A stretch of 64,000 nucleotides of DNA from Rhodeus uyekii (taxonomy: Eukaryota > Chordata > Actinopteri > Cypriniformes > Acheilognathidae). Positions 1 to 13,671 of this stretch are shown here, in pieces. The position numbers and the translations under genes are program-made. Each line of letters begins with the position of its first letter. Position 1 is the stretch's first letter. The notes beneath the pieces are model-generated. The model was not told where the DNA came from and searched no databases. It saw only the letters and a program-made list of their open reading frames with translations. Location of the stretch: positions 1,751,001-1,815,000 of the forward strand of contig JAWRVZ010000054.1 of NCBI GenBank assembly GCA_037043235.1, in the 5' to 3' direction.

Positions 1-29
1 ATAAAATTGAATGAATTGGGTGAAATTGA

Positions 30-103
30 ATGATTTTCCACGGCACACCTGATGATCTCTCACTAGTGTGCCGTGGAACACTGGTTGAAAAACACTGCCT
101 TAG
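30..103. repeat. Short inverted-repeat remnant of a DNA transposon end
   Basis: TCCACGGCACAC and its reverse complement GTGTGCCGTGGA flank a 17-base centre, forming a hairpin, followed by ACTGGTTGAAAAACACTG. This resembles the end of a known vertebrate DNA transposon, but only about 70 bases are left. Confidence 0.45.
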
Positions 104-1300
104 ATGACAAAGACTTAAGGAAACACAGGGTTGATATACACTAGGGAAGAATGAGGGAACAAGACACAGGTGACGAGACTAACGAGGTGATGATAACGAG
201 ACAGGTGAGTGGAGACAGACTGAGGAACCAGGAAGTAAACAATGACAAGACAGAAATAAACTAGATTCTCACGAATAAATCTGATGCACAATCTCCATCA
301 ACAATATTCATACCGACTAACTGTCGTTAATGAGGTCACAGGTGGTGGAGTAATGACTTCTACTAATTAATTGCAATCTCAGAGTATTGCTGTAAATGAT
401 AAATATATCACAAAATTTGTTTTGCTTGGTTTCCAGATAATATATTTACAGATATGTAAGGGCCACTTGCACATCATCCAAAATTTCTCCTTTGTGTTTC
501 ACGGAGGCGAGTGAAACGCATGAGTAAATAAAGAGATTTAAATGAGATTTATTTTTTTGGGGGGGGGGGGGGAACTACTCCAACATGTTCCTTGAGCTCT
601 TATCTGATTCTCTGAGTCGATGCAAGTTCCCATCCGTCTGTCTCAGCGGGGAGTAAACACTGAGATTACAGGCCACAAATCTCAGCTGATGGTTTGGGTT
701 TAAATCAGTCACATTTAAACATGAACTCGCCTCGTTGTGGCCTTTAGTGCAACGCGATTGCTCTTATTTTAGACGATCCAAATGCAGCGATGATGGAAGA
801 CGGCCAAATAAATAACCCTTGGGTCGGATCCAGAACTGGGGGAAACCCCTTCAGATGGTCAAAGCTCCGGCCATCAGACACACTGACGGGAGTTTCAGAG
901 CCTCGTCCGCATCGGTGTGCATCTGGGAAACGGGCCGGGCCTGTGTTCTCTGCTCATCCTGTGGGAGTTCAGAGAAGATCTGGGATGCCAGCTCTGCTGC
1001 TCCCATTGCACAGACTGGCCCACAGAGAGAACGCCTCCAAACACAGCCATTCATCAGTTTTCCAGACCTGGAGCTTCAGAAAATCAGGATTTTGAGCATA
1101 TGACATTTAAGGGCTCATGGGAAAAAAGGTCTAATTTCACACATGCACATTCCCAGGAAATGTAAAGTCCCATATTCCCGTTCAGTAAATCTGTGCAACT
1201 GGATTATACACATACACACACTTTTATAATACTACATTCTGCATGCAACTAAACTCATGGAAAAACACGGCAAATTTTAAAATGTACCTCAACGTTTCGG
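104..1300. other. No gene seen
   Basis: This is a unique-looking stretch with a short T/G homopolymer run near 550-572. Open frames around 790-1165 overlap on both strands and resemble nothing known. It could be intergenic or intronic. Confidence 0.5.
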
Positions 1301-1303
1301 TCT

Positions 1304-1613
1304 CGTTTTCCAACACAAATATCTAAACATTCTTAAATATGAATTTACTAGAGAAGCAACATCACTGAAGATATTAAGTCTTGCTTGCTAACAAAACTTT
1401 TTTAAACAAACACAAATATCTGCCAATGGGCTCAGAAAAATCCCCTTGTTTCCCTTTGATTGGAGTTTGTTTTTTGGACTCTGTTGGCAGATGTTTGTTC
1501 TTGTTTTAGGCATAAAGTAACAATTTTGAGATTTCTTAAACTATCTTCATTGTGCTTCTCCAGTAAATGTGACTTGATTTAGGAATGTTTGGATATTTGT
1601 GCTGGAAAACAAG
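1304..1613. mobile_element. Palindromic (fold-back) MITE
   Basis: The two halves are imperfect reverse complements. TTTTCCAACACAAATATCTA on the left pairs with the GGATATTTGTGCTGGAAAAC end on the right, and ATCTGCCAA near 1418 pairs with TTGGCAGAT near 1484, so the centre of symmetry is close to 1450. There is no coding capacity. Two more pieces of the same family lie at 2608-2741 and 16893-16955. Confidence 0.7.
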
Positions 1614-2607
1614 ATAGAGGAAGATCATTTTTAGCAGCGTGTGACACTGTGATAATGTATGATGTTTGTAGCTTCACAGAAAAAAAAACAATAAAGCTTG
1701 GCTGTGAAACTCTTCAGGCATCAGTTTATTGGGAAAGAGAAGTGCTGTAATGTTTTGGTAACCTTTCAAACTCTTGTAATCCTGCCATTGATGGCTTGTA
1801 ACATCATAAGCAAGAATGCTGCCCTTCTCTAAACGATAAATCATACGCTAAGCCTCGAATGAGTCTGAAGGCAGAAGCGGCCCGTAGTGCAGATGAACGT
1901 CAGTGTGTGGGAAAAACAAAAGGGCGGCAGGGAGAGTCACATGGGTCGCACGGCTCCCAGAGGCCGGCCCGCTCCCTCTATCCCTGCCGTCATCCCGGGA
2001 TGCTCGGGAAAAGCTGCTTGCGATGAAGCGGATCGCAGTGTTTCTGAAGCTGACAGCTGTGTGTACAGCGATTATACACAAACTATTCACAGACCTGAAC
2101 GTCAAATGCAACAAGTAGCTTCTCAAAACTGTTTTGAAGACTTTCAGTGGCAAAAATATGCGGCTGAGGAGTCCAGGCGTGTAATCACATGCAGAAATGT
2201 TTACGTGCGGCAAACACCGCAGAACACAACATACTTGTGCCGTAATGTTTACGTGTGCAGAACCACAAGCCAGGCTTCTCCACAACTCTCCAACTCTTTA
2301 TCTTCATTGTCTTACAGTCGTGACCATTGAAGCTCGTTTCTGCTTTTTTCCCCTCGCAATTCACACTTTTTCTGGCTATTTTATTCTCAGAATTGTAAAA
2401 AGTGCGAGATATAAACTTTCAATTGAGTAAAAAAGTGTCAAAGCTTCAGTAATTGATGGCTGAAGTCGTTCTCTGGGTCAGTGGCGTGTTTTCTGTAAAT
2501 GCGAGTCTGAAGTGACGAGGAGCATGTTTTTATCTACTTTTCTGAGCGGATTAAAGCCAGAAACGTCAAGGTGATGCATGAGATACACGCCTTTAAAACA
2601 AGAACGA
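1614..2607. other. No gene seen
   Basis: This is a non-repetitive stretch with overlapping open frames on both strands (about 1850-2430) of unlike composition and no recognisable domain. I see no exon that I can support. Confidence 0.45.
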
Positions 2608-2741
2608 ATCTCTGCCAGAACAATAATCCCTTTGAATTACGTCTATTTCTCTGACTCCATTGGCAGGTATTTGTGTTTGCTTCAAGTCTTTTTGCTTCTC
2701 CAGTAAATGTGTTTCAATATTTGTGGTGGAAAACAAGACAT
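2608..2741. mobile_element. Partial copy of the palindromic MITE
   Basis: It shares TTTGCTTCTCCAGTAAATGT and GGTGGAAAACAAGACA-type sequence with the right arm of the element at 1304-1613, and TCTGCCAG/TTGGCAG around a short centre. Most of the left arm is gone. Confidence 0.6.
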
Positions 2742-4634
2742 TTGAACTTGATATTTAAGAGTCATTCGATTTTAACTTGAAATCTCAAGAGCCTATGAAA
2801 CAAACACGTCTTCCCCCGTTCCTCTCGTCTAACACACGTGTGGAAATACCCAGCAAGCGTTTTCAGCAGCATTCATTAATAGCCCTGATTCAAAATAGTT
2901 TGATCAACCTCATATTCATGTATTTATCCCATGCCAGACATCTATTCTGATCTGTGTTTACTTTAAAACGCTATTCTTAGTTCATTGTGCCGTTGCACCT
3001 GCTAATAAACAACTGGCAGTGTTTTCTGAGCAAGTTCAGAAATAGCTTTCCCATGAGTTTCGGGTCTAAAATAAAGGCTTGAGTCGACGCAACCCGACCT
3101 CGTCATGGGAACATTTCCCAACTGTCTGTACGGACTTAATAGCGTGAAGAGGAAAAAACATCGAGAACGTGTAAATGTCTATTTTGATCAGTTGGTGTAA
3201 GCTGTGGGAGAAAGTGTTATACATGCGCTTCAGGTTGTGTTTTAATCCCCAAACCTCAAAAGTCAAAACATGATCAGCAGGAAACGTTTACATTTCATTT
3301 CAAAACGAAAGCAGCGACGTGCGACAGATCTTCAGGGAAATCACGGAATAAACCACATCCATTCTGATAGCGGCGAAACGGATAAACGGTCAGGATTAGG
3401 ACGCATTCGTGGCGTCTGGCGTGTTTCACGATACGACATCAATCCTCTGTGTGGAAACAGTTGGCCACATCTGTCCTTTTCCACAATCATCCAGCTATTC
3501 ATAATCACTCAGAAACTATTGCTGGGCTGTGCGATGCAGTCTATATTCGTGAAGTGAATGGCCCAGTCATAATAATTTTCCATGCTTCCCTAGAAAGGGA
3601 GTGTATTTACTTTGAGGTCGCTGGAGATATGCTGGCGAGACAAGCGTCCCGGCCGTCAGAGCGCGCCGTGGGTGGGCAGGTCTTGCCCAGATACATCCAG
3701 GCCTACAAGAGAGAGCAGATAAAACCAGAAATTGACAGATTTGATGCCAGATCTTCCTTTTAATGGGCCAGCGTGCTTTTAAAGCGTGCCATGCCGAGTC
3801 AATTATTTATGCTTTTATGGAAGATCACAATGAAAAATGGTTGTGGAAAGCCACAGAAGATATGATAACACAAACACACTCACAACAGAACTTGGAAATA
3901 AACCCTGAGCGACTGCGAACACAAGACGCTTCAGCCACTTCATCTGGATGAACTTTACAACATAATTACATATGGCTTATTAAAAGATGCCTGACGTGTC
4001 TGGGTGACCATAAACAGAGGAAGATTCGTTATCATCTCATCATATTCTTTGTTGGAAATGTAAGATGTGATTCTTCAGTACTTTAATATTTGATGACGGC
4101 ATGAATCACTACGAGCCGGTCTTGCTCTAATCAAATCATCTTAATTAAGTGAGCATATGAATATTTGCTGGAAAAGTCTCCATATGAAGATGATTCAAAG
4201 CTCGTGGAGCAGAGCAGACGTTAACGACTGGGACATTCACAGAGCAAATGCTAAATAACAATAAAAACACTGCACTTCCATGACTATAATGATGAGTAAA
4301 AAAAACTGCAATATAACTCAAATGTCCACGAATTTCAGTTTTAGGTATATATTTATAAATAAATGCTATGCCATCCACTGTAAAATGATAATAATATAAA
4401 ATAATAAAGACCTGGGAAATACCTTTATATTTATAGATTTCTGTTATGTCATCCACCGCAAATGACATAAAATGATTGTTATGCATAATACAGGTCAGCC
4501 GAAACGGGAAAATTCCCATAAAACCTAATGAACTCGTTACATCATAAGAATGAGATCTACGCTGATATTAGTGTCTGTTTATCCCGAGGTTACCGTAGCC
4601 AGCTGGATCCAGATCAGACGAAGACCTGCAGCTC
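2742..4634. other. No gene seen
   Basis: This is unique-looking sequence. Short open frames at 3066-3951 and 4145-4519 show no known motif. No tandem repeat, RNA gene or splice-bounded coding block was recognised. Confidence 0.45.
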
Positions 4635-4639
4635 GACAC

Positions 4640-4673
<34 letters not shown>

Positions 4674-4788
4674 ACACACTCACACGCTCACACACACACG
4701 CTCACAAACACACACTCACAAACACACACTCACAAACACACACTCACAAACACACACAAACACACACTCACACGCTCTCACACACACT
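4635..4788. repeat. (CA)n/(CACT)n microsatellite
   Basis: About 150 bases of CACA repeat interrupted by CT and AACA units. Open frames reading Thr-His through it are not genes. Confidence 0.95.
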
Positions 4789-7297
4789 GTTGAGAGCAGA
4801 ACTGCCCAACTGAGGCTGCTTCTCCCGAGGGTTTTCCTCCATCCTGCCACTGATGAGTTTGGGTTCCTCTGCCTCCATCAGGAACATTAATATTCAGCAG
4901 TATTATTGATCTGCTGATGATGACATCACTGTTTCCTCAATTAAAACTAACTGAATCAACACTGAACTGACTTCAGCCTAAGCCTGTAATCCCTGTCACA
5001 CATCTGCGGGATGAAGCCGACTTGACTCGTGTCTCTGTTCTAGTGACGCGTGAGGAACAGGTAGAAGTGAAGCAGGGTTTGTCTCTGCAGGAGAAGCGCA
5101 GGTGGATTCATGGCTTTCTCACAGATCTCACACACGGCCGAGGCGTTTCAGCAGCGTCTGATCAGCATCTGCATGTTGTGTTTGATTGGAAGCGACTCTG
5201 GCGTCTGATACACGACAGTGGGATCCGTTCATCACAGCTGAGAGTCATGAGCGGCTGCCACACACACTCCTCACACAAACACAGCGGCACAAATCACGCG
5301 CCAGATAAACCTCGTTCGGCTTCTACCTGACAAGCCCGAAGGCCTGGCCGTCTCCAGAGGAGCGCGCTGGAATGTTCCACCTGTTTATCCTGCGTTCTCC
5401 TACTGTAAACCCTCCCGACGAATGGTTTTCTTCTCTCCACAACAAAGCTAAATATTGTACACTGTGTATATGTGTTTAGATTACTGTCGAGCTCTTTATG
5501 ATCAGTGGAAATAGCCAGCTTTTTATAATCAAACCTTTTTTCACCATGCGCTTCTACATTTTATTTGTGACATACACATACGTCCTATAGAAATATACAG
5601 CCTGTGTGGAAAAGGCCGTACGTTATTCCTGGCGCAGTGAGTGCAGGACAGACACACTTTAGAGAAGACGACTGCGAAATCTCTGAAACAGGCGATCGGC
5701 TCTTACTGTGTTTGAACCCTTTGAGATTTAGGAAGGAGATTTTTTACGCAGCCTGATGTGAACAATTAAGAAACGGAGGAATGTGAGATATGCACACACA
5801 CACACACACACACACACGGAGGGGATTTCCGTCACGCTCGCGTTTACGAGCCTCCGGACGACAGAGAGCCGCAAACAAGCCTGAGAGGAACATCGTCCGG
5901 CACTGAATGAACAGCAGCATAAATATCGTAAGATATCCACAAAAAATATATATAATACAATAAAAAATATAAAACTCAGTGAACACAGATCTGGGAAATA
6001 TTTGCAAAATAAAATAGAATAAATGAATAGAACAAAATATAATAAAATCATTAATTAAAATAACAATTTTAAAATTGAAATGTATATTTTTAACACAGGT
6101 CTGAAAATAAAATAAAATGAAATAAATAAACGAAAAAACATAAAATAAAATAATTAGTAAAAAATACATTGAATGCAGATCTGGGAAATATTAGAAATTT
6201 TAAATCAAATAAAAGTAAAAAATAAATTTAAAATAAAAGTGAAAATAAACGTAACAAATTTCATAAAAAATGAAACAAAATTAAATTTAAAAAAATTGAA
6301 AATAAAGGTAAAGATAAAAGTAAAACATTTCATAAGAAAGAAAAGTAAAAAAATAAATTTAAAATAAAAGTAAAATTAAAATAAATAAATAAAATAGAAT
6401 GAAATATGGACATGATCCTGAAGGGTTGTGATGGCTGCTGTGCCTCTGTTTTCTTTGGTTCATGCGATGTGATGCGATTAACATTAATCAGCCATGGGCA
6501 TGTAAACAACACTGTTCTCCAGCCAAACAGCCTAATAGCTGTGATTGCTCTAATATCCCCGATGAGAGACTAGATAAGAGCGTTCACATCATTCACATCA
6601 GCGCTGTCAGAAGCGGATCAGGCGTGCAACGAGGAACGGTTCGCTGGAGACTCCGGGCGCTCACGGCGTTCACATGCCAGCCTCCGTTACGCCATACCAG
6701 CGCTTGCTTTGACTGGATAACCAGCAGGAAATGAAGCCGGACTCTGCCAGCTTTCGTTGTCTGCGATAATCAGCGTAATCAGAATTCAACACGATAGCCT
6801 TCATGTTTATGTATTCAGCGCTCAGCCTGTCCGTTCTCTTTCACAAAACCAGCGTTTCATTGCATTAAATGACAAAGATAACAAGCTGTCATCATAGATG
6901 TTCTGTTATTAAACTCTAGCTTATGAAGGAGACCTGGAGGAGAGCTTTAATATAGTCATATTTTGAAAGTCTGCTGGAATCCAAAACATGGAGTGAGTTT
7001 AAAAGACAGTGGCATTCGGCTCTCTGATGTCATCAGATAAGAGCTCGTTCCCATGTGATAACGACCAAACCGCTTAGTGGGAAATGACCGCAAACTGCTG
7101 TTCTTCTCCAGAGCTCTGATGACAGCGACCAATTCCAGCGGCGGCCAGTGAAACGTCACAGAAATTGATTTGTACATTTTTAAGTGGTGTGCTTGCTAAT
7201 TTTGATTCATTTTGGCCATTTGGCTGCATGTTTGTGTATCCGGCTTCCGTAAACTCTAGCCAAGATCTGACCGTAGCCTCGAGCACAGGCCGTAACA
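4789..7297. other. No gene seen; includes an A/T-rich patch
   Basis: A short (CA)n lies at 5792-5817. From about 5935 to 6400 the strand is almost all A and T with repeated AAATAAAA units, and the phrase CAGATCTGGGAAATATT occurs twice, near 5985 and 6175. The remainder is unique-looking with no supportable exon. Confidence 0.5.
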
Positions 7298-7313
7298 ACA
7301 CACACAACACACA

Positions 7314-7349
<36 letters not shown>

Positions 7350-7595
7350 TTCAGACACAAACACAAACACTCACACACACACACACTCACACAAACACAT
7401 ATACAATCTCACACACTCCCACACACACACACACACACGCTCACACACACACACACACACACACTCTCATACACTCACATGCTTACAAACTATCTCACAC
7501 ACACACACACACACACACTCTCACACTCACACAAACACATACACAATCTCACACACACTGTCTCACACATAAACACTCTCTCACACATCTATAAC
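7298..7595. repeat. Compound (CA)n microsatellite
   Basis: About 300 bases of CACA with CACTC, CAAACA and CATACA interruptions. Confidence 0.95.
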
Positions 7596-7935
7596 AACAT
7601 CAGCTCAGAACCACTGAAACGCGTCAGAGAAACTCAAACTTCTAAGAGCAAAAACAACATTTATTAACTTTCTAATGACATAATTATGTTAAAATGACAG
7701 ATTTATTCAAACATCAGGCTGGAAGGACTTTTATTATGAACCTCTTTAGTGCCGCTGGTTCCGGAAGCATCTTTTCCATTTATTTCTCTCATAAGGATTT
7801 AAAAAAAAAAATCTGGTTAAATCATTTCATGAAGAAATACACAATTACAACACAATTACAACCACTGGAGAAATGCACAACTACTCATTAAAATGCTGAT
7901 TAAATATATACAAACAATATATTATTGTAAAATAT

Positions 7936-8531
7936 ACGCCCAAAGATCCCGACGCCCAAATATCCCAACGATTAAAGATTCTGACACCCAAAGATGCCGA
8001 TGCTCAAAGATCCCGACGCCCAAAGATCCCGACGCCCAAAGAACCCAAAGATCCTGACGCCCAAAGATCCCGACGCACAAAGATGCCGACGCTCAAAGAT
8101 CCCGATGCTCAAAGATCCCGACGCCCAAAGATCCCAAAGATCCCGACGCTCAAAGATCTCGATGCCCAAACATCCCGACGCTCAAAGATCCCAAAGATCC
8201 TGACACTGAAAGATCCAGACGCTCAAAGATTCTGACGCTCAAAGATCCCGATGCCCAAAGATCCCGACGCCCAAAGATCCTGACGCTCAAAGATCCCGAC
8301 GCTCAAAGATCCCGACACCCAAAGATCCTGACGCCCAAAGATCCCGACTCTCAAAGATCCCGACACCCAAAGATCCTGACGCCCAAAGATCTCGACACCC
8401 AAAGATCCCGACACTCAAAGATCCTGACACCCAAAGATCCCGACACTCAAAGATGCCGACGCTCAAAGATCCCGACGCCCAAAGATCCCAAAGATCCCGA
8501 TGCCCAAAGATCCTGACGCCCAAAGATCCCG
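7936..8531. repeat. 16-bp minisatellite (about 37 copies)
   Basis: Tandem units of the type AAAGATCCCGACGCCC, varying mostly at CCC/CTC, ACG/ACA and a few short units that omit part of the repeat. Because 16 is not a multiple of 3, all frames cycle through the unit and both strands show open frames with a 16-residue peptide period; these are not genes. Confidence 0.95.
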
Positions 8532-10150
8532 GGAACTCTAATAATCTTAGTCTTATAATTTCAACTTTAGGAAATACGGTCGATTAACAGCCTCGTCTCT
8601 CACAGTTCGGCTGTCTTCAAGCAATCATTCAAAATCTATTTCCCAACAGAGAAAATAAATGTTTTAGTTTAGGCTCCAATTCTCACTATTAGCCACAAGT
8701 CTTTGAAGCGGCACTGAGTCGCGAGCGCTGGGACAGAACCGTTGCTCAATTATCCCGGGAATCGCTGAGCCGCAGCGGCCAGTGGCGTTCAGCAGGAAGC
8801 CTCGTCTGAGCCAGTGAAGCCTGAGATCACTGTTGCCACAACACACATTAATCCTAGTGGTCAGCGACGGACACTGCACTTAATCTGACACGGGTTCAGC
8901 GACTCTCAGACTGCTACTCTCATAATAACTGCATCTGATCACACATCCAGCTCTTCCAGCGCAAGCAGCATCTGTGATCTCTGATCCATATGCAGGGACG
9001 GACAGTTCTTGATCTGACACAGTTAATCACTCTTTCCCACCAAATAACAATCAATATTTTAGCCTCTTTGTAATTTCTGTTCACCATCAGTGTTTTCATT
9101 TCAGTAAACAGAGACATGTTTAATATTCATGAGCACAGGCTGTCAGACCGGATTGTTTTGTATTCGAAATACAGAAAGATTCATTGTGAAGTGCAATAAT
9201 TATCAAGTGATACATTGTCATTAAATGCTTGCCTGACTGTTAAAAGTTTATTGTTTTATGCTTTCAAAGAATAGCTGTGATTGCAGAGCATACAGTGAGT
9301 TCAACAGACAATCAAAGTGATGTTTTAATTAGTGATTCATAGAATGTATAATTTTTTGGGTGTAAAATGCAACATGCAGACATTCACAGGTTCCGTGTAA
9401 TTCTGCTCGGAAATGAACACAGGGAATCTGTTTGATGAGCAATGGCAGACGGAGAGAGTGTTCTAGAAACCGCTCTTGTTATTGCTGCCGATTCTTTTGG
9501 AAAACATCTAATAACAGTTTTTTTTAATGTATTGCTAACATCAGCCTCGTTGAGGTCAGATTATTACCCCGCACTGAAATATTATCCCGTCACATCCAAA
9601 CATCCAAACACACAACAGAGAATTCAGACCCGCAGCAGGAATCAGCCGGAACGACCGCACATGTTCACACTTCATGCTACTGAACACAAATGATCAAAGC
9701 CACTTATGGAAATATGCATGATAAATAGGAAACATGAAATGTTTATGCAAACACAATTAGTAAACTAATGTTGTACAAGTGAAGGGATTGAGAACATCTG
9801 CGACCTTTCCGAGGTCGAAGGATGCAAACCAGATGAAGGATGCGGCTGAGGATCACTGTCATATTGCGTATCAAAAGAGCCACTTACAGTAAAAAGGACG
9901 TTATCAAGCTTCGAAAAGCTGCATCTGCTCCGCCGCGGCCCATCACTGAGCATTCCTTATCACGAGGAACGCAGGCTATCGTATGCAAACAGAGCAATGA
10001 TGTTGTTTATAGTGCATTCTGTTATCAAAATATTTACAGGCCAGCAGAGTTGTGCATTTGACTATAAGCAGATGTTTCATCTACTCACCGCTCACCTAAG
10101 CAGATGACTTCAGTCAAGCTAACGACCGGTGCAACGACCAACCAGATCGC

Positions 10151-10199
<49 letters not shown>

Positions 10200-11045
10200 A
10201 TTTTTGTATTTCTATAATTTCATAAATGCTACACACTTTAGTTATTTTATGTATTGCAAACTGCATATGAACCTTTATATGCAATATTATTATAATTTTA
10301 GGGATCACACAGGTTTTGTGGCTCCTGTGAATTTTATTGGGTGGTAAAGAGGCCAAAAGCTGCCACTCCTGCCCAAACCAACACATGATCTGATGAATGA
10401 TCAGAGGGATTAGAGCTGAAACACATGAGGTCTGTCAGTTTCTTACAGTATCACTTATTATTGTATATTATGACGATCCACAAAAGGCTTTTGCTACATT
10501 CCTTTCAAAGTCAAATGCTACTTGATTTCCAAAACGATGATCCAACATCAACCACTGCGGATAAACAGCGGTTCTCCACGCTAGCGTTTGTTCTGCAGGT
10601 GACTGATGATCGTTTCGCCCGTCTCACAAATCTTCTGTTCTGTTGGACTCTTTTATGCCTTTCATTAGCATAAGCAACAGTGTTTCCGCACAAGTTTTGC
10701 TGGAATCCATGATTCATGCTCAAAAAACAGCACAGACTGAAAGCCACTGGAATCAAGGCATCAGACGCATGAGAGGAGTGTGTGGACGCAGTGTGAGACA
10801 CGCTTTACTCACTCAAATGTGAAATACTCTCAGGCATTTTTCTTCAAGGTGAAATCATTTCAAATGAGCACAATCCTTTTTAATCCCCATCATAAAACCG
10901 GCTATGAACCGGCTCTTTGGGTCAGATCTACAGTAATGACAAACATCCCACATATTCCCTTTGATGCTCAAAATATCCACAGCTCTATTACAGCAGCTTT
11001 TACTTAATGGAGAGTCTGAAGTTTGGAATAATTAACAAAATAAGA
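8532..11045. other. No gene seen
   Basis: Mostly unique-looking sequence with a (CA)n run at 10153-10198. Small open frames (for example 9442-9693 and 10425-10673) have no recognisable homology and no clear splice context. Confidence 0.45.
10153..10198. repeat. (CA)n microsatellite
   Basis: About 23 uninterrupted CA units. Confidence 0.95.
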
Positions 11046-12085
11046 ATGAAGCCTCTTCTGCATTTGTGTGATCATAAATACAGTAAAACAGTGTAATATT
11101 ATGTCAGTGTAACACAGCTGTTTTCTATGTGAATATATAGTAAAGTGTCATTTATTCCTGTGATTAAAGCTGAATTTATTAGACGATAAATACAGTAAAA
11201 CAGTGTAATATTATATCAGTTTAAAACAGCTGTTTTCTATGTGAATATATAGTAAAGTGTCATTTATTCCTGTGATTAAAGCTGAATTTATTAGATCATA
11301 AATACAGTAAACAAGTGTAATATTATATCAGTTTAAAACAGCTGTTTTCTATGTGAATATATAGTAAAGTGTCATTTATTCCTGTGATTAAAGCTGAATT
11401 TATTAGACGATAAATACAGTAAACAAGTGTAATATTATATCAGTTTAAAACAGCTGTTTTCTACGTGAATATATAGTAAAGTGTCATTTATTCCTGTGAT
11501 TAAAGCTGAATTTATTAGATGATAAATACAGTAAAACAGTGTAATATTATATCAGTGTAAAACAGTTGTTGTCTATGTGAATATATAGTAAAGTGTCATT
11601 TATTCCTGTGATTAAAGCTGAATTTATTAGACGATAAATACAGTAAAACAGTGTAATATTATATCAGTGTAAAACAGCTGTTTTCTATGTGAATATATAG
11701 TAAAGTGTCATTTATTCCTGTGATTAAAGCTGAATTTATTAGATCATAAATACAGTAAACAAGTGTAATATTATATCAGTTTAAAACAGCTGTTTTCTAT
11801 GTGAATATATAGTAAAGTGTCATTTATTCCTGTGATTAAAGCTGAATTTATTAGATGATAAATACAGTAAAACAGTGTAATATTATATCAGTGTAAAACA
11901 GCTGTTTTCTGTGAAAATATATAGTAAAGTGTAATTTATTCCTGTGATTAAAGTTGTATTTTCAGCATCATTACTCCAGTCTTCAGTGTCATATGATCTT
12001 CTTAAATTATTCTAATATGATGATCAACAAACATGTGTGATTATTACCAGTGTTGAAAACAGCTGTGCTGCTTCAGATTTGTGAC
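11046..12085 (-). mobile_element. Dispersed repeat with an internal 112-bp tandem expansion
   Basis: Both flanks of the tandem array match, in reverse complement, the repeat at 52575-52992. The right flank holds TACTCCAGTCTTCAGTGTCA and GTTGAAAACAGCTGTGCTGC; the left flank holds a diverged CTGCATTTGTGTGATCA. Between them the middle of the element is multiplied about eight times. This is a common non-coding fish repeat family that I do not name with certainty. Confidence 0.75.
11070..11962. repeat. 112-bp tandem array (about 8 copies)
   Basis: The landmark GCTGAATTTATTAG recurs with a spacing of exactly 112 bases (landmark starts near 11171, 11283, 11395, 11507, 11619, 11731, 11843, with a decayed one at 11955). 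Copies differ by a handful of substitutions such as GACGATAAA versus GATCATAAA, so the array is young or homogenised. Confidence 0.95.
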
Positions 12086-13671
12086 TCCCAACCTTCGAGC
12101 GCTGCTCTATACAGTTATTGATTTATCGTCCCGATGACAGTAAAACCACTCTGATGAAGTCATACCTGAGCAGCTTTAATGAAGAACAGCATCAGTGTCG
12201 GTCAGGAGAGCAGGACGGTCAGATGCTTCCTGCGGTCATTGTGTGGATGTAAGGCTCTCGCTGTAAGCGCTCGATTCCTCTCCAGCGCAGGAGCCGTGAG
12301 CGTTTCACCCGAGCTTCCTCATTACGGTCTTCACAACAGAGATAATGAACATGCATTAACGACCTGATCCGGTTCAGAGACACACATGACCTCTACCGCT
12401 GTACTGACACAACATTAACAGACAGTGGATTCACACAACAGAGGAATGAACTGAACATGATCAGGTCTGATACGGACTGACTGACAGTAACTGACAGAGT
12501 CTCACGACACGGATGAACTGCTGACGCTCTGGCAGATGTTAGTGGCGTCTGCTCAGATCCAGCTCTTGTTGATCGCTGTGTGTTTGGAAGAACAGCATCA
12601 GCAGCCCAAAGCCGAGGGCGAGCAGGACCATACGAAATGTGATTGCAGAAAAATGCAGGCTTGATTTACCAGTGATAATGCAGCGCTGTACATGAATAAA
12701 CGAGCATGAAACTCAGGATTTGCGTGACGCTGACGGCAGATTCCCACATCACGCTGCCATATCTGCTCCTGCAGTTACTCCGGGCGTCTGCCACACACAC
12801 AGATAAAGGGAATGTCATTGTGGCTGAGGAAGTGGTCAAGTGATATCGCAAATGTCATGTTCTTGGGGAAAAGAGGTTTTGCATGCGTTTACTGGATATG
12901 TGGCGAGTTTCATATGGATGTGAATAAACATATTTCAGCATTAGCAATTATATATTACTGTGGGTGAAAACATTGTGATCCACTAATATTTCTTATTTTG
13001 TCATCCACACAAACTTAAGATGGACTGCGTCTGTTTTGTTTTGTTTCTATGGCATTATAAAGGATTAGGAAAAAATTAATAAGCATTAATTTACTGCAAA
13101 ATCCTCACATTAAATATATTTTCATTACATCAAATGAAATAAATGCTTTTAAAATATATTTTGATTGAAAAGAAAAATTACTGTTCATTTCTAAAGTTAT
13201 ATCACCGCAAGTATGTGCTTCAAAATTTAATTCTTCATGATTTAAGCTAAAGGTTTTTCCACAAATAACTGCACTAAAGTCATCGAGTTTCAGCGTTGCT
13301 GATCTGCTCATTCCAGGTTATTCGCCTCATAAACATTTTTGCTTCTAAGTTCAAATATATGTGATGAAAGTGAGCCATTCCGAGAGAAATCCACGTCCTG
13401 AAATAACTGACGCATGACGCTTCCTCCTCACTCTGACTCTGACTCTCAGCAATATTCCTCTTCTCCAGAACAATCAAGGGAACTTGAGACAAAACAATAT
13501 TGTTACTTCAACCTGCAGGAATTTGTGGGCAGAATCTCAAAAAGACGAACCTCTGGAGGACGAAAAACCACTGGAGACACACACAACACAACACGCACAA
13601 CACAACATACAAAAAAAACCACTCGCACATCACAGCTGTCTCAACACTTCCGTCCCTTGAGCCTGGGGATT
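12086..13671. other. No gene seen
   Basis: Unique-looking sequence. Open frames at 12179-12367, 12666-12851 and 13105-13492 have no known motif and lie on both strands. Confidence 0.45.
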
